IMG/VR virus record: IMGVR_UViG_3300023097_000007
Coordinates: 1-46,246 of that record
Length of the DNA stretch: 46,246 bases
Direction: 5' to 3' (one strand)
Source of the DNA: a virus
Below the pieces are notes generated by a model. It worked only from the letters and a program-made list of their open reading frames with translations, searched no databases and had not been told where the DNA came from. Both the position numbers and the translations under genes were made by a program. Each line of letters begins with the position of its first letter. Position 1 is the first letter of the stretch. Shown here piece after piece: positions 25,061 through 32,839 of this stretch.

Positions 25061-25483
25061 TCACGCCCAGGAAAACAGAACCAATACAAGTAATGAAGAG
25101 ATGTAGAAAACGAGGGCGGCGGTCTTTAATAAATCGTACGGCTTATCGTTGGCGACATACTTCCTGGCTATGGAAGTGTTTTCCTCCAACTGTTTGTTTA
25201 CATCTGTCAAAATCAGTGAGTCAATCCGATTTATTACTCGTACTTCGCCATAAAGGAAAATTAGAGAGCAAAGGATTGCGAGTACGAGTAATGTGGTTAG
25301 CATAGAAAAGCAGAAGTGTTTTAGATTGCCCATTTTATCTGTATCGCTCAAAGAGACAATAATTCCAAGAAAGCCAACAGATATGGTTACTATGTTTCTT
25401 AAGAAGCCTGCTTCTTTTTCTCTTGCTATTTTGGTAATAGCATCGAGTTGTGAAATGATATTACGATATAAATTTTCTTCCAT
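25061..25483 (-). CDS. Small membrane protein (140 aa)
   Basis: The 140 residues hold a charged N-terminus, a hydrophobic segment around residues 28-45 (Ile-Val-Thr-Ile-Ser-Val-Gly-Phe-Leu-Gly), a second at about 60-82 (Thr-Leu-Leu-Val-Leu-Ala-Ile-Leu), and a C-terminal one ending in Leu-Val-Leu-Val-Leu-Phe. A 95-residue ORF on the opposite strand (25018-25305) is considered a shadow. The gene precedes the tape measure on the same strand. A holin, a superinfection-exclusion protein or a SLATT-like protein are possible. Confidence 0.55.
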   Translation of the reverse strand: MEENLYRNIISQLDAITKIAREKEAGFLRNIVTISVGFLGIIVSLSDTDKMGNLKHFCFSMLTTLLVLAILCSLIFLYGEVRVINRIDSLILTDVNKQLEENTSIARKYVANDKPYDLLKTAALVFYISSLLVLVLFSWA

Positions 25484-25490
25484 AGAGATT

Positions 25491-25619
25491 ATAAATATTA
25501 TTTTTTCGTATATAAACAGGTAGAAACTACCCTATAAATATCATTTTTTCGTATATAAATGGGTAGAAACTACCCTATAAATATTATTTTTTCGCATATA
25601 AACAGGTAGAAACTACCCA
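25491..25619. repeat. Three tandem 43-bp repeats with a central palindrome
   Basis: Units start at 25491, 25534 and 25577. Each holds GGTAGAAACTACC (5-bp arms, 3-nt loop), followed in units 1 and 2 by a TATAAATA stretch. The units differ at only a few bases. They lie between the start of the minus-strand membrane gene and a divergent plus-strand gene at 25843. They are most like operator repeats or iterons; no spacer structure or cas gene supports CRISPR. The rest of the 25620-25842 gap is AT-rich and I see only the promoter below. Confidence 0.85.
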
Positions 25620-25824
25620 TAAGATAAACTTTTAATTCAATCAGGTTCAACGGAAACTCATATCTTTAAATAGGACTACAGCCAACATGGGAGGTGGCAA
25701 AAATACAAATATGATAAGTTTTAGAATTATCGCTGTAAACAACTTATACTTGCCAACAGTATTTATACCATAGAATCGATGGTTTAAAATACCAAAAGAA
25801 TGATGTAAATGTATAGAAAAATAT

Positions 25825-25832
25825 TATATTTG
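25825..25832 (+). promoter_or_regulatory. Putative promoter of the distal tail operon
   Basis: TATATTTG matches the TAnnTTTG core 10 bases before the ATG at 25843, giving an almost leaderless message. No clear TTG was seen upstream. Confidence 0.5.
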
Positions 25833-25842
25833 CTTTGTCAAA

Positions 25843-27027
25843 ATGAATAAAATGATTGATTACGCTTTTATAAGGTTGAAAAAAACGTTTGCAGAAGCAA
25901 GGGAAATGGATGACCCAAAACAAGCTACGCGACCATATTTTAATTCAATATTTGGAACTCCATACGAATCTTATTTAGCCATAACCAACAGCGATGTAGA
26001 TATTATATTTGACAATGATTTTAGGGTTGAGGTTATCGACTGTAAAGAAAAAGTTTTATATGATATTACTGAATTTACAGAAATAAGACAATTTAGCAAT
26101 TCGGTAACAGGGATAAAAAATATAGCTTTTGAAATTTTTAAGTTTCCAGAATATGTAGGGGTTTCATATTTAAAATTCACCCATACGACAGGGTCAGAAA
26201 AATTCTATTCAAATCCAATATACATTACGTCGGAAGAAAGTGAGTTAAGAAGCACTTTAAGACTAGTTTATAAATCCTATGGGTATTTTTCAGGAGTGGA
26301 CTATAAAAATTCTAATTATTTTCAAACAATAAGATTAAAGGGAACGCTTCTAAGTCCATCAGACCCCAGGGAAAGCAAAACATATATAACTTATTCCGGT
26401 TCTGAGTATTCATTTAATCCAGTTCTACAATATCAGAAAAATGTGATTTTTGAGGATATGACAGAGTTGTCTTTTTTGGCTCTAGATGCAGCAATTTCAA
26501 ATGATATTGTATATATTGACGGATATCGAGTCACCAATAAGCCGCAATTAAAATCAGGAGAAATGCAAGGGCAAAGCAATACTTTTGATGTAACGGCAAC
26601 TTTAGCGATAGACAAAAATCAAAAATTTATCGATGAACCACAATTATGGATAAAATTTGCAATACTATCACTTTTTCCAAAAGGAGCTATAAATTCATCC
26701 GGATTGACAGAATCGCCAATAGCTGTTTTCAATAGAAATGTGACTTTAGATCCATATGGTAAATTGTATCTATATAAAGAAAACGGAGAACTTGTAGGGT
26801 CTTACGATATAATGATTTATGGAACTAACGGATTTACAACCAATGAGATTTTATCAGATATGGTAAGTGAAAATGGAAGTTATTATTTCAATATTCTTTT
26901 TGGGTCAGTTAAATCTATATATAATGAAAATATAGCTATATCGGATAATACTACATGGAAATTTACAATTGGAGAAGGAGACTTTATAAATACGGATTGG
27001 GATTCTAACGACTTTTTAACAAATTAA
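25843..27027 (+). CDS. Distal tail / baseplate structural protein (394 aa)
   Basis: The 394-residue protein is beta-rich (for instance Lys-Val-Leu-Tyr-Asp-Ile, Val-Gly-Val-Ser-Tyr-Leu-Lys-Phe) with many Asn, Ser and Thr. It lies at the head of the plus-strand fibre operon, downstream of the inverted tape-measure block, where tail tip and receptor-binding proteins are expected. An in-frame ATG at 25852 is an alternative start. No domain family is recognised. Confidence 0.6.
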   Translation: MNKMIDYAFIRLKKTFAEAREMDDPKQATRPYFNSIFGTPYESYLAITNSDVDIIFDNDFRVEVIDCKEKVLYDITEFTEIRQFSNSVTGIKNIAFEIFKFPEYVGVSYLKFTHTTGSEKFYSNPIYITSEESELRSTLRLVYKSYGYFSGVDYKNSNYFQTIRLKGTLLSPSDPRESKTYITYSGSEYSFNPVLQYQKNVIFEDMTELSFLALDAAISNDIVYIDGYRVTNKPQLKSGEMQGQSNTFDVTATLAIDKNQKFIDEPQLWIKFAILSLFPKGAINSSGLTESPIAVFNRNVTLDPYGKLYLYKENGELVGSYDIMIYGTNGFTTNEILSDMVSENGSYYFNILFGSVKSIYNENIAISDNTTWKFTIGEGDFINTDWDSNDFLTN

Positions 27028-27031
27028 AATT

Positions 27032-27472
27032 ATGTCAACAAAAACACAAGTACAAGCAACAATAGACGCAATAGCTGATGGCGAATTGAACACAGCTTTA
27101 GAAGCTAGAACAGCGTGGCAAATAATTGCTGATGAATTATATACAGCACCGATAAAAGAACAATCTTCAGGAGTCAAAACAATCACAAATAATACCAATG
27201 CAAACATTTCGTATGAAATTGTTTTCAGAAAAGTAGGGAATGTTGTCTTTGTAAATGGAAACATAAAAAACACATCAGGTTCAGCCATAAGCAACCAAAC
27301 AGCTTTTAATATTACGAATTCCGTTTATTATGCCAGAACTGGATTTGATGCAATGATAACAGGAGACACAGCGACAAGGCTTTCGGCAAGTGGGAATGTT
27401 TTTTATATTTTAAATTCAATCGCCGCCGGCGCATTTTTTTATTTTAATGCTTCATACATAACCAACGACTAA
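27032..27472 (+). CDS. Short tail structural protein (146 aa)
   Basis: The N-terminus is a short helical head (Thr-Gln-Val-Gln-Ala-Thr-Ile-Asp-Ala-Ile-Ala-Asp-Gly) of a kind seen at the start of several Flavobacterium-phage tail proteins, followed by a beta-rich Asn/Ser/Thr-rich body. It probably attaches to a baseplate by the head. Stop and next start overlap by one base (TAATG at 27470-27474). Confidence 0.55.
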   Translation: MSTKTQVQATIDAIADGELNTALEARTAWQIIADELYTAPIKEQSSGVKTITNNTNANISYEIVFRKVGNVVFVNGNIKNTSGSAISNQTAFNITNSVYYARTGFDAMITGDTATRLSASGNVFYILNSIAAGAFFYFNASYITND

Positions 27473-27957
27473 TGTTTCAAATAAGAAAGAAAACGGAATT
27501 CATTTGGACGCATATCGACGATGTTGTCGGAGCAGATTATATTTTATCTAAATTTTATTTCAAGACAGATAACGAAAACTTTCAGATAATAGAACGCGGC
27601 GGATCTAGACGGCTGATATATCCAATATCAGACATCATTGTATACGATGATACATCTGGAGGAACTTCTTTTGTCTTTGCAAATCAAGTTGAATTATCTG
27701 AAAAATTATATGAACTTAATTATCCAGGTTTTGATTATATTTCTGGAGGCGGTGGGTCTGGAAACAGTTATAAAACCATTAGAATTGAATGGAATGGAAC
27801 AGATACAGTTACTGTCCCATTGGGATATATTGTAGATTCTGTTTTAAACGCAAATGATCCATCATCCGAAGTAAGTACTGATGTCTCTGGAACAAACCTA
27901 ACAATAGGAGTCGGCGCGGAAGAGGGCCAAGTATTATTAATTTCGGGTCACTATTAA
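27472..27957 (+). CDS. Tail structural protein (161 aa)
   Basis: Overlaps the previous gene by one base (TAATG). The protein has a beta-rich first half with Trp and Phe, then a Ser/Gly hinge (a run of four Gly), and a C-terminal small domain of strands (Thr-Val-Pro-Leu-Gly-Tyr-Ile-Val). It is likely part of a tail fibre or a fibre adaptor. No family is recognised. Confidence 0.5.
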   Translation: MFQIRKKTEFIWTHIDDVVGADYILSKFYFKTDNENFQIIERGGSRRLIYPISDIIVYDDTSGGTSFVFANQVELSEKLYELNYPGFDYISGGGGSGNSYKTIRIEWNGTDTVTVPLGYIVDSVLNANDPSSEVSTDVSGTNLTIGVGAEEGQVLLISGHY

Positions 27958-27969
27958 AAAATCACAAAT

Positions 27970-30354
27970 ATGAAAAAAATCACATTTTTATTTATTCTCA
28001 TGTCTTCTTTTTTAAATGCTCAACAAAGAAGCGAAAAAGGATTTACAACATTGCCGACAGGGGTAAATATGTTACAATCAGCAATCATACAATTTGATTC
28101 AACAACTAAAGGCATGATTGTTCCGAGAATGACAACTACTCAGAAAAATGCAATCGCTTCTCCGGCGACATCGTTATTGGTTTTTGATACCACTTTAAAT
28201 AAATATACATTTTACAATGGTTCAATATGGACTGTATTGGCGCTTAATACGGATATTCCTTGGACACAAACAGGAAACAATATTCGAAACAATAATATTG
28301 AAAATGTTGAAATACAGTTGAATACTGGATATTTCTGTAATTTTTTAAACAGCGGAGGAACTGTAAAGGCGTATGTAGACCATAATGGGCAATTTTTATC
28401 AACATCTGCAGTAATTTCACCACTATACAAAGGTGGCCCTGGTGGAATACCATATTTATTAACGACTACAACCGGAGGGACTTATGGGAAATGGGAAATA
28501 TCACCATCATATTATCCCTCAGGGTATACGCCTGACGCTACACCTGAAAGATTGGTTATGCTTAAAGAAATAACGGGCTCAGGAGGTTCAGGGGGGTATG
28601 TATTAAATAATGGAAACCCTGTAGATGTTGATTTAAACAATAAAGATTTAACTGGGGTTGAAAACCTATATGTGGAAGATATGCTTTCCGTTGGCGGAGA
28701 TATATCATCAGCGGGTAATTTATCCGTAACCGGGACAGTAACATCACTATTAAATATAAGATCGGGTGAATCATTACAGGTTTATAACCCTGCGGAGGTG
28801 GATTATAATTCAATAAGCGGTACGGATACAGGTTTTAAGTTTGAATCTGCGGGCGTAACGCCGACTTATTCTATTGATTTGATAAATTTAGGGGCTGATG
28901 TAAATAGAACCATGGCCAATGTTGCAAGTGGAACAGAGGTAGTAAGCGTAAATACTAAAACGGCCAATACATCAGGAAATATTACTTTAAATCAGGATGA
29001 TGTATTGGATGGAACAACATTCAAACAGTATTCAAATACAGAAAAAACAAAATTAGCGGGTTTGGATAACTCAAACTTGTTGCACACTACAGGAAATGAA
29101 ACCGCTTCTGGAATAAAAACATTTTCAAACGGCACAAATCAACCATCAACTACTTATTCGGGTACGGCATCACCTGCTTATGCCCAAGGAAAATTAGTTT
29201 ACGATACGGATAACGAATCTATGACATTTTACAATAATGATTCCGCCATAGGTTTACAAGTAGGTCAAGAAGACTGGATTCGGGTAAAAAATGTTTCAGG
29301 CTCAACAATTACGAACGGTCAGGCGGTTTATATTAATGGATCGTCAGCAGGTTTACCAACAATTGCACTTGCCCAAGCAAATTCAGGCACTACAACTGTA
29401 GGAGTTGGACTTACAACTGAATCCATTGCCAATAATGCAATCGGATATGTGACGGCTTTAGGAGTTGTACATGGTTTAAATACTTCTGGATTCTCAGTTG
29501 GTGCAGTTTATATTTCAGCAGTGACACCGGGCGCGCTTACTCAAACTGCGCCGACATCGCCAAATTACCGTTATAGAGTTGGATTTGTTACTATGGTAGA
29601 TGCGGTAAACGGAACTGTTCACGTAACACCATCTACTGCATCACTTGGAAATGGAACATCTAACCAAGTAGCAGGGATAAACAGCGGTGGAACGGCACAA
29701 GAATACAAGTCAATTTTAGGGACTTCAGCAAGGATTGATGTGAATAATACTGCAGGAGCGATTACAGTAGACTTGTCATCAACGTTAGAAGCTCTTTTAT
29801 CAAAGAAAGCAAATACAGTAGATGTTAATAACGCATCCAGTACTTCTGCAAATGTAAGAACGTTGGTAAATGATGAAACCGGGGCGGGATTATTAGTATT
29901 TAACGACGCTCCTACTTTTGCTACGGCATTTACAGTCACTACAGGAAACGCAAATAATCTTATGTCTACCAATGGTGGTAATCTTGGAAATGCAATGACA
30001 TACGTACGGACAACGACTTTAGGCGCGGATCCAGGTACATATAGTATAACTCCTATTGCGGGTTCAACTCAGGTAAGTAATTTTTTATGGTCATTAGCCC
30101 CATATACAGCAAGCGCAACACTTGATTTCCCAAACACATCATCGGGAACAAGTTCAGATTTAACAATAACAGTAACCGGGGCCGTAGCAGGCAAACCAGT
30201 TTATTTAGGAATTCCTAATGCCGCGGTAAATGCTAATAGTTCATATAGTGCTTGGGTATCTGCAACCAATACAGTTACAGTAAGATTATTGGTAGTAGGT
30301 GTATCTGCGGTAAATCCTGCGTCAGCTTCATTCACAGTAAATGTGTCAAAATAA
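27970..30354 (+). CDS. Secreted adhesin-like tail fibre protein with signal peptide (794 aa)
   Basis: The protein starts with a Sec-type signal peptide: Met-Lys-Lys, a hydrophobic run, and Leu-Asn-Ala before Gln-Gln (cleavage likely after Ala17). Next comes Lys-Gly-Met-Ile-Val-Pro-Arg-Met-Thr and Tyr-Asn-Gly-Ser-Ile-Trp, a pattern frequent in secreted Bacteroidota surface proteins. Then follow ~600 residues of Gly/Thr/Ser/Asn-rich repeats and a Gly-Asn-Thr-type C-terminus. A long trimeric fibre with a bacterial-type secretion signal is unusual for a virion protein. Likely it is a receptor-binding fibre gene derived in part from a host adhesin. Confidence 0.65.
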   Translation: MKKITFLFILMSSFLNAQQRSEKGFTTLPTGVNMLQSAIIQFDSTTKGMIVPRMTTTQKNAIASPATSLLVFDTTLNKYTFYNGSIWTVLALNTDIPWTQTGNNIRNNNIENVEIQLNTGYFCNFLNSGGTVKAYVDHNGQFLSTSAVISPLYKGGPGGIPYLLTTTTGGTYGKWEISPSYYPSGYTPDATPERLVMLKEITGSGGSGGYVLNNGNPVDVDLNNKDLTGVENLYVEDMLSVGGDISSAGNLSVTGTVTSLLNIRSGESLQVYNPAEVDYNSISGTDTGFKFESAGVTPTYSIDLINLGADVNRTMANVASGTEVVSVNTKTANTSGNITLNQDDVLDGTTFKQYSNTEKTKLAGLDNSNLLHTTGNETASGIKTFSNGTNQPSTTYSGTASPAYAQGKLVYDTDNESMTFYNNDSAIGLQVGQEDWIRVKNVSGSTITNGQAVYINGSSAGLPTIALAQANSGTTTVGVGLTTESIANNAIGYVTALGVVHGLNTSGFSVGAVYISAVTPGALTQTAPTSPNYRYRVGFVTMVDAVNGTVHVTPSTASLGNGTSNQVAGINSGGTAQEYKSILGTSARIDVNNTAGAITVDLSSTLEALLSKKANTVDVNNASSTSANVRTLVNDETGAGLLVFNDAPTFATAFTVTTGNANNLMSTNGGNLGNAMTYVRTTTLGADPGTYSITPIAGSTQVSNFLWSLAPYTASATLDFPNTSSGTSSDLTITVTGAVAGKPVYLGIPNAAVNANSSYSAWVSATNTVTVRLLVVGVSAVNPASASFTVNVSK

Positions 30355-30379
30355 ATATTAACCAATTAATTTAAATATT

Positions 30380-30856
30380 ATGCCATTAACAGCATTTTTA
30401 TCTACACCATCAAGAGCTGACATGTACGGCTACGATGGGCAACAGGACACGCAACAACTCCAATGTTATAACGAGTTAGAACAATGGAGATTTGATGCAA
30501 ATAGTACGGCATCAGATAATGGATTGACCGTAATTAAGCCTACAAGTATTTTATTGACAGATCCTGGGAGATGGGTTTTTCAATATAAAATGCAAAGCAA
30601 AAAACAAGAGACGTTTTCAGGTATATCGAACAGCTCAGGAAATTTTACTGTTACTTTTGCATCCGCATACCCATCGTCACCGGACATACAGCCAGCAATA
30701 ATTAATCCAACGGATACTCAAACTATAAGAATTACAGCAATATCTACAACCGGATTTACTGTTAATGTAAGAAATAGAGCCGATGTTATCGGACTACTTC
30801 CAACTTATTCTAATGTAAATGGAGCATCAGTAAGTGTTTTAGTTACACAAAGATAA
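30380..30856 (+). CDS. Tail fibre tip / receptor-binding domain protein (158 aa)
   Basis: The protein has an N-terminal short segment with Gln-Gln-Asp-Thr-Gln-Gln-Leu, a Gly-Arg-Trp-Val-Phe motif and a C-terminal domain of regular short strands rich in Thr, Ile, Asn and Asp (Thr-Val-Thr-Phe, Thr-Ile-Arg-Ile-Thr-Ala). It looks like a small H-type-lectin-like or fibre-tip domain, and it follows the long fibre gene. The assignment is from shape and position. Confidence 0.5.
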   Translation: MPLTAFLSTPSRADMYGYDGQQDTQQLQCYNELEQWRFDANSTASDNGLTVIKPTSILLTDPGRWVFQYKMQSKKQETFSGISNSSGNFTVTFASAYPSSPDIQPAIINPTDTQTIRITAISTTGFTVNVRNRADVIGLLPTYSNVNGASVSVLVTQR

Positions 30857-30887
30857 TTGACAGAATTTTACAATAATTGTATTTTCA

Positions 30888-30918
30888 TTTGCATATTAAA
30901 ATATTTTCATTAAATTTG
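30888..30918 (+). promoter_or_regulatory. Bacteroidota promoter of the KilA-N leader
   Basis: TTTG (30888-30891), 19 bases, then TAAATTTG (30911-30918), the best match to the TTG/TAnnTTTG consensus in the window. Transcription should start near 30925. Confidence 0.75.
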
Positions 30919-30924
30919 CTCTAT

Positions 30925-31047
30925 CAATTACGGGCGTGAGAATCCTAATTGAGTTTAGGATTTTCCAAAAGCCCGTAACCGGATCAAAAAGAAAGACATA
31001 ATCTCCTTAACCGAATCTCACGCCCGGTTAAGGAGTTTTCTTTTTAG
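30925..31047 (+). ncRNA. Attenuator-like leader RNA upstream of the KilA-N gene
   Basis: The RNA can fold in two ways. Fold A: stem TTACGGGC/GCCCGTAA (30928-30935/30971-30978) enclosing AATCCTAA/TTAGGATT (30941-30948/30955-30962), then the terminator CTCCTTAACCG/CGGTTAAGGAG. In fold B, GGCGTGAGA (30933-30941) pairs with TCTCACGCC (31016-31024) in the terminator loop. A third option pairs TAACCGG (30976-30982) with CCGGTTA (31024-31030), which would break the terminator. The three are partly exclusive, as expected for a switch. The 31146 gene lies beyond it. All pairings are perfect and were counted base by base. Confidence 0.65.
31003..31047 (+). terminator. Intrinsic terminator ending the 30.9 kb leader
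   Basis: CTCCTTAACCG (31003-31013) pairs with CGGTTAAGGAG (31025-31035) over 11 bp, loop 31014-31024, followed by TTTTCTTTTTAG. The loop is complementary to 30933-30941. Confidence 0.85.
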
Positions 31048-31145
31048 ATAAACTATCTCAAGAAAATTTGTTTAAACAGTATTCAGGCAAAAAAATCATC
31101 TTACAATTGCAAAAAATCAGTGATAATTTACTAAATGTTTAAAAT

Positions 31146-31808
31146 ATGATAACATCAGTTGTTATGGTTCGTAAAATGGGTAGCTTTGATGTGCTACAAC
31201 GGACAAAAGACGGTTACTTTGACGCTAACGCATTATTGTTAGCATGGAACGTAAGACCTCAAAATGGGCGTAGACGTATGGATGAATTTTTAAAGGCCAA
31301 AAAAACCGTTGAGTTTATGGAAGCTTTAAATGAGGAAATTCAGTCAGAATCCAATGGTGAAAAATCACCTCAGGCTTTTTACGAAAAAAAGTCTCGCCTA
31401 ACATCAAAAGGAAATACAAAAGGAGAAATGTGGATGCACCCATATTTGTTTATTGACTTTGCGATGTGGGTAAATCCTAAATACAAAATATCAGTTATTA
31501 AATTCGTTTATGATGAATTGATAAAAAGTAGAACTGATGCAGGAGATAATTATAAAACGCTTTCTGCGTCCATCGTAAAATTGAAAGGATATTCGTTTCA
31601 GGAAGTCGCTATTGCCTTACAATGGATTGTATACGGAACTACCGGTAAAAATTTACGACAAACCGCCTCTGAGGAACAATTACGAGAATTGAACGATATT
31701 CAAACTAAATTGGCTTTTGCAATCGACATGGGTTACATCGGAACTTACGACAATCTTCTGAGTGAAATGCGCAGAATTTATAATAGAAAATATAAATCAC
31801 TTAAATAA
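31146..31808 (+). CDS. KilA-N domain protein
   Basis: The 220-residue protein has a KilA-N-type layout: Leu-Gln-Arg-Thr-Lys-Asp-Gly-Tyr-Phe-Asp-Ala-Asn near residue 20, a helical stretch, then Met-His-Pro-Tyr-Leu-Phe-Ile-Asp-Phe-Ala-Met-Trp-Val-Asn-Pro (near 97) and a helix ending in Asp-Glu-Leu-Ile-Lys-Ser-Arg. KilA-N domains are DNA-binding domains common in phages and large DNA viruses. The C-terminal part is helical. It starts about 100 nt after the leader terminator, and no other promoter core was seen in between, so its expression likely depends on readthrough. Confidence 0.8.
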   Translation: MITSVVMVRKMGSFDVLQRTKDGYFDANALLLAWNVRPQNGRRRMDEFLKAKKTVEFMEALNEEIQSESNGEKSPQAFYEKKSRLTSKGNTKGEMWMHPYLFIDFAMWVNPKYKISVIKFVYDELIKSRTDAGDNYKTLSASIVKLKGYSFQEVAIALQWIVYGTTGKNLRQTASEEQLRELNDIQTKLAFAIDMGYIGTYDNLLSEMRRIYNRKYKSLK

Positions 31809-31814
31809 GAAATC

Positions 31815-31961
31815 ATGAAAACAAAAATTGAAATCATGCCGCAATTCGCTTTAGCAATTGTGTTCGCGAAAAAGGAGTGTCACATTGGATTATTTTTCAT
31901 TTTAGTTACGATTACATATCCGAAAAGAATTAAGCCGGTAATTGCTATTAAATGGGTTTGA
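31815..31961 (+). CDS. Possible small hydrophobic protein (48 aa)
   Basis: A short frame directly after the KilA-N stop (ATG 31815, TGA 31959-31961). It has a hydrophobic stretch (Ile-Gly-Leu-Phe-Phe-Ile-Leu-Val-Thr-Ile) and a basic end, which would fit a single-helix membrane peptide. It may also be a chance frame. The A-rich start region is acceptable. Confidence 0.35.
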   Translation: MKTKIEIMPQFALAIVFAKKECHIGLFFILVTITYPKRIKPVIAIKWV

Positions 31962-32030
31962 AAAATAGTCTTTGACGATGTTTTAATTACTGAGCAATAA
32001 TATAAGTAAAACACATTTTTATCACATTTA

Positions 32031-32062
32031 AAAAGCACAATGTAAAAGTTGTGCTTTTTTTA
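32031..32062 (+). terminator. Intrinsic terminator after the KilA-N operon
   Basis: AAAAGCACAA (32031-32040) and TTGTGCTTTT (32049-32058) pair around 8 nt and continue into a T run. It separates the KilA-N transcript from the next promoter, which overlaps its T run. Confidence 0.8.
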
Positions 32063-32063
32063 T

Positions 32064-32071
32064 TATATTTG
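32064..32071 (+). promoter_or_regulatory. Putative promoter of the second attenuator-like leader
   Basis: TATATTTG matches TAnnTTTG. A TTG at the usual distance is not clear. The expected start is near 32078. Confidence 0.5.
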
Positions 32072-32077
32072 TATCGT

Positions 32078-32180
32078 TGTTGTGCGGCAACATAAAAGAA
32101 CATAGTGAGTTAATTAATTTAATTTCACCGAGAAACCCCTTATAAAGCCGCACACTTTTTGAGGGGTTTTCTCATTTTAA
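32078..32180 (+). ncRNA. Attenuator-like leader RNA before the 32.2 kb operon
   Basis: TGTGCGGC (32081-32088), near the inferred 5' end, is perfectly complementary to GCCGCACA (32147-32154) in the loop of the terminator at 32130-32173. A middle hairpin (GTGA/TCAC arms at 32105-32128) lies between. The ATG at 32192 follows the terminator by only about 18 nt, so the gene cannot have a separate promoter between them. Together with the similar leader at 30.9-31.05 kb it forms a two-member RNA family in this genome. Confidence 0.6.
32130..32180 (+). terminator. Intrinsic terminator/attenuator just before the gene at 32192
   Basis: GAGAAACCCCT (32130-32140) pairs with AGGGGTTTTCTC (32162-32173; one bulged T) around a 21-nt loop that carries GCCGCACA. 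A T-rich run follows. Confidence 0.75.
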
Positions 32181-32191
32181 ATAAACTACAT

Positions 32192-32545
32192 ATGGACAAT
32201 GAAACATTTGAATCTAAAATGATGTCAGAATTCGCAGAAGATGAAAAAAAATATTATGATAAAATTCAAAGAAGAAACGAGAGATTTTTAAATGCTATTC
32301 TAAGAAGAATTTCCATATATAAATTCAATCAGCTTAAAGACTTTATATTTGAAAGCGGAAATGTAGAGATAACTGGCATTGTAAGAAGGCATAAAGTTTC
32401 AGGAGATAAACAATCAGAGTCACCTTTTTGGTTCAAGCATATATTTATTACACAAAGAACTGGATATGTGTGCGATGATTACTCAGGAACAATATTTATT
32501 CCAATCACAGAAAAACACTTTTTAAAATTTGAATATAGTTGTTAA
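32192..32545 (+). CDS. Hypothetical protein (117 aa)
   Basis: The start is set at ATG 32192, because an earlier in-frame TTG (32159) lies inside the terminator. The protein is charged and helical in its first half (Glu-Asp-Glu-Lys-Lys-Tyr-Tyr-Asp-Lys) and mixed afterwards, with one Cys in Tyr-Val-Cys-Asp-Asp-Tyr. No family is recognised. It heads a run of small genes under the attenuator-like leader. Confidence 0.6.
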   Translation: MDNETFESKMMSEFAEDEKKYYDKIQRRNERFLNAILRRISIYKFNQLKDFIFESGNVEITGIVRRHKVSGDKQSESPFWFKHIFITQRTGYVCDDYSGTIFIPITEKHFLKFEYSC

Positions 32546-32566
32546 AACATTTTTAATTATGAAATT

Positions 32567-32833
32567 ATGAAAGAAAAAGAGCAAGAGACATTTTTTTTTA
32601 CTAAATATATCCTTGATTTAGTTGCATTCGGAGGATTATCTGATGAAACTTACGAAATAAATAAGATGTTTGCATTAATGGATGTTGACGGAAAAATAGA
32701 ATTACTTACTAATTTAAAAAAAGAAATGTTTTCAAGAAGTAAAAATATTCTCAACGAAGAAATAAAAAAATTACAGACAATAAAAAAAGAAATAGAAAGA
32801 ATGAATAAATATATATTCCCGTTATTAAAATAG
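32567..32833 (+). CDS. Hypothetical helical protein (88 aa)
   Basis: The 88 residues contain a hydrophobic first third (Phe-Phe-Phe-Thr-Lys-Tyr-Ile-Leu) and a Lys-rich coiled helical second half. No family is recognised. It follows the previous gene after 21 nt and ends 6 nt before the next ATG. Confidence 0.55.
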   Translation: MKEKEQETFFFTKYILDLVAFGGLSDETYEINKMFALMDVDGKIELLTNLKKEMFSRSKNILNEEIKKLQTIKKEIERMNKYIFPLLK

Positions 32834-32839
32834 TCATTT

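Noticed and set aside
25018-25305. 95-residue plus-strand ORF
   Set aside because: It lies antisense to the membrane protein gene at 25061-25483, is compositionally odd (Arg, Cys, Trp rich) and has no support beyond being open.
17688-25483. Invertible tail cassette driven by a recombinase
   Set aside because: No invertase or integrase gene is present and no flanking inverted repeats were seen by eye.
25491-25619. CRISPR array
   Set aside because: Only three immediately adjacent units without unique spacers and no cas genes; better described as tandem repeats.
32159-32191. Earlier start for the 32192 gene
   Set aside because: That TTG lies inside the terminator hairpin.
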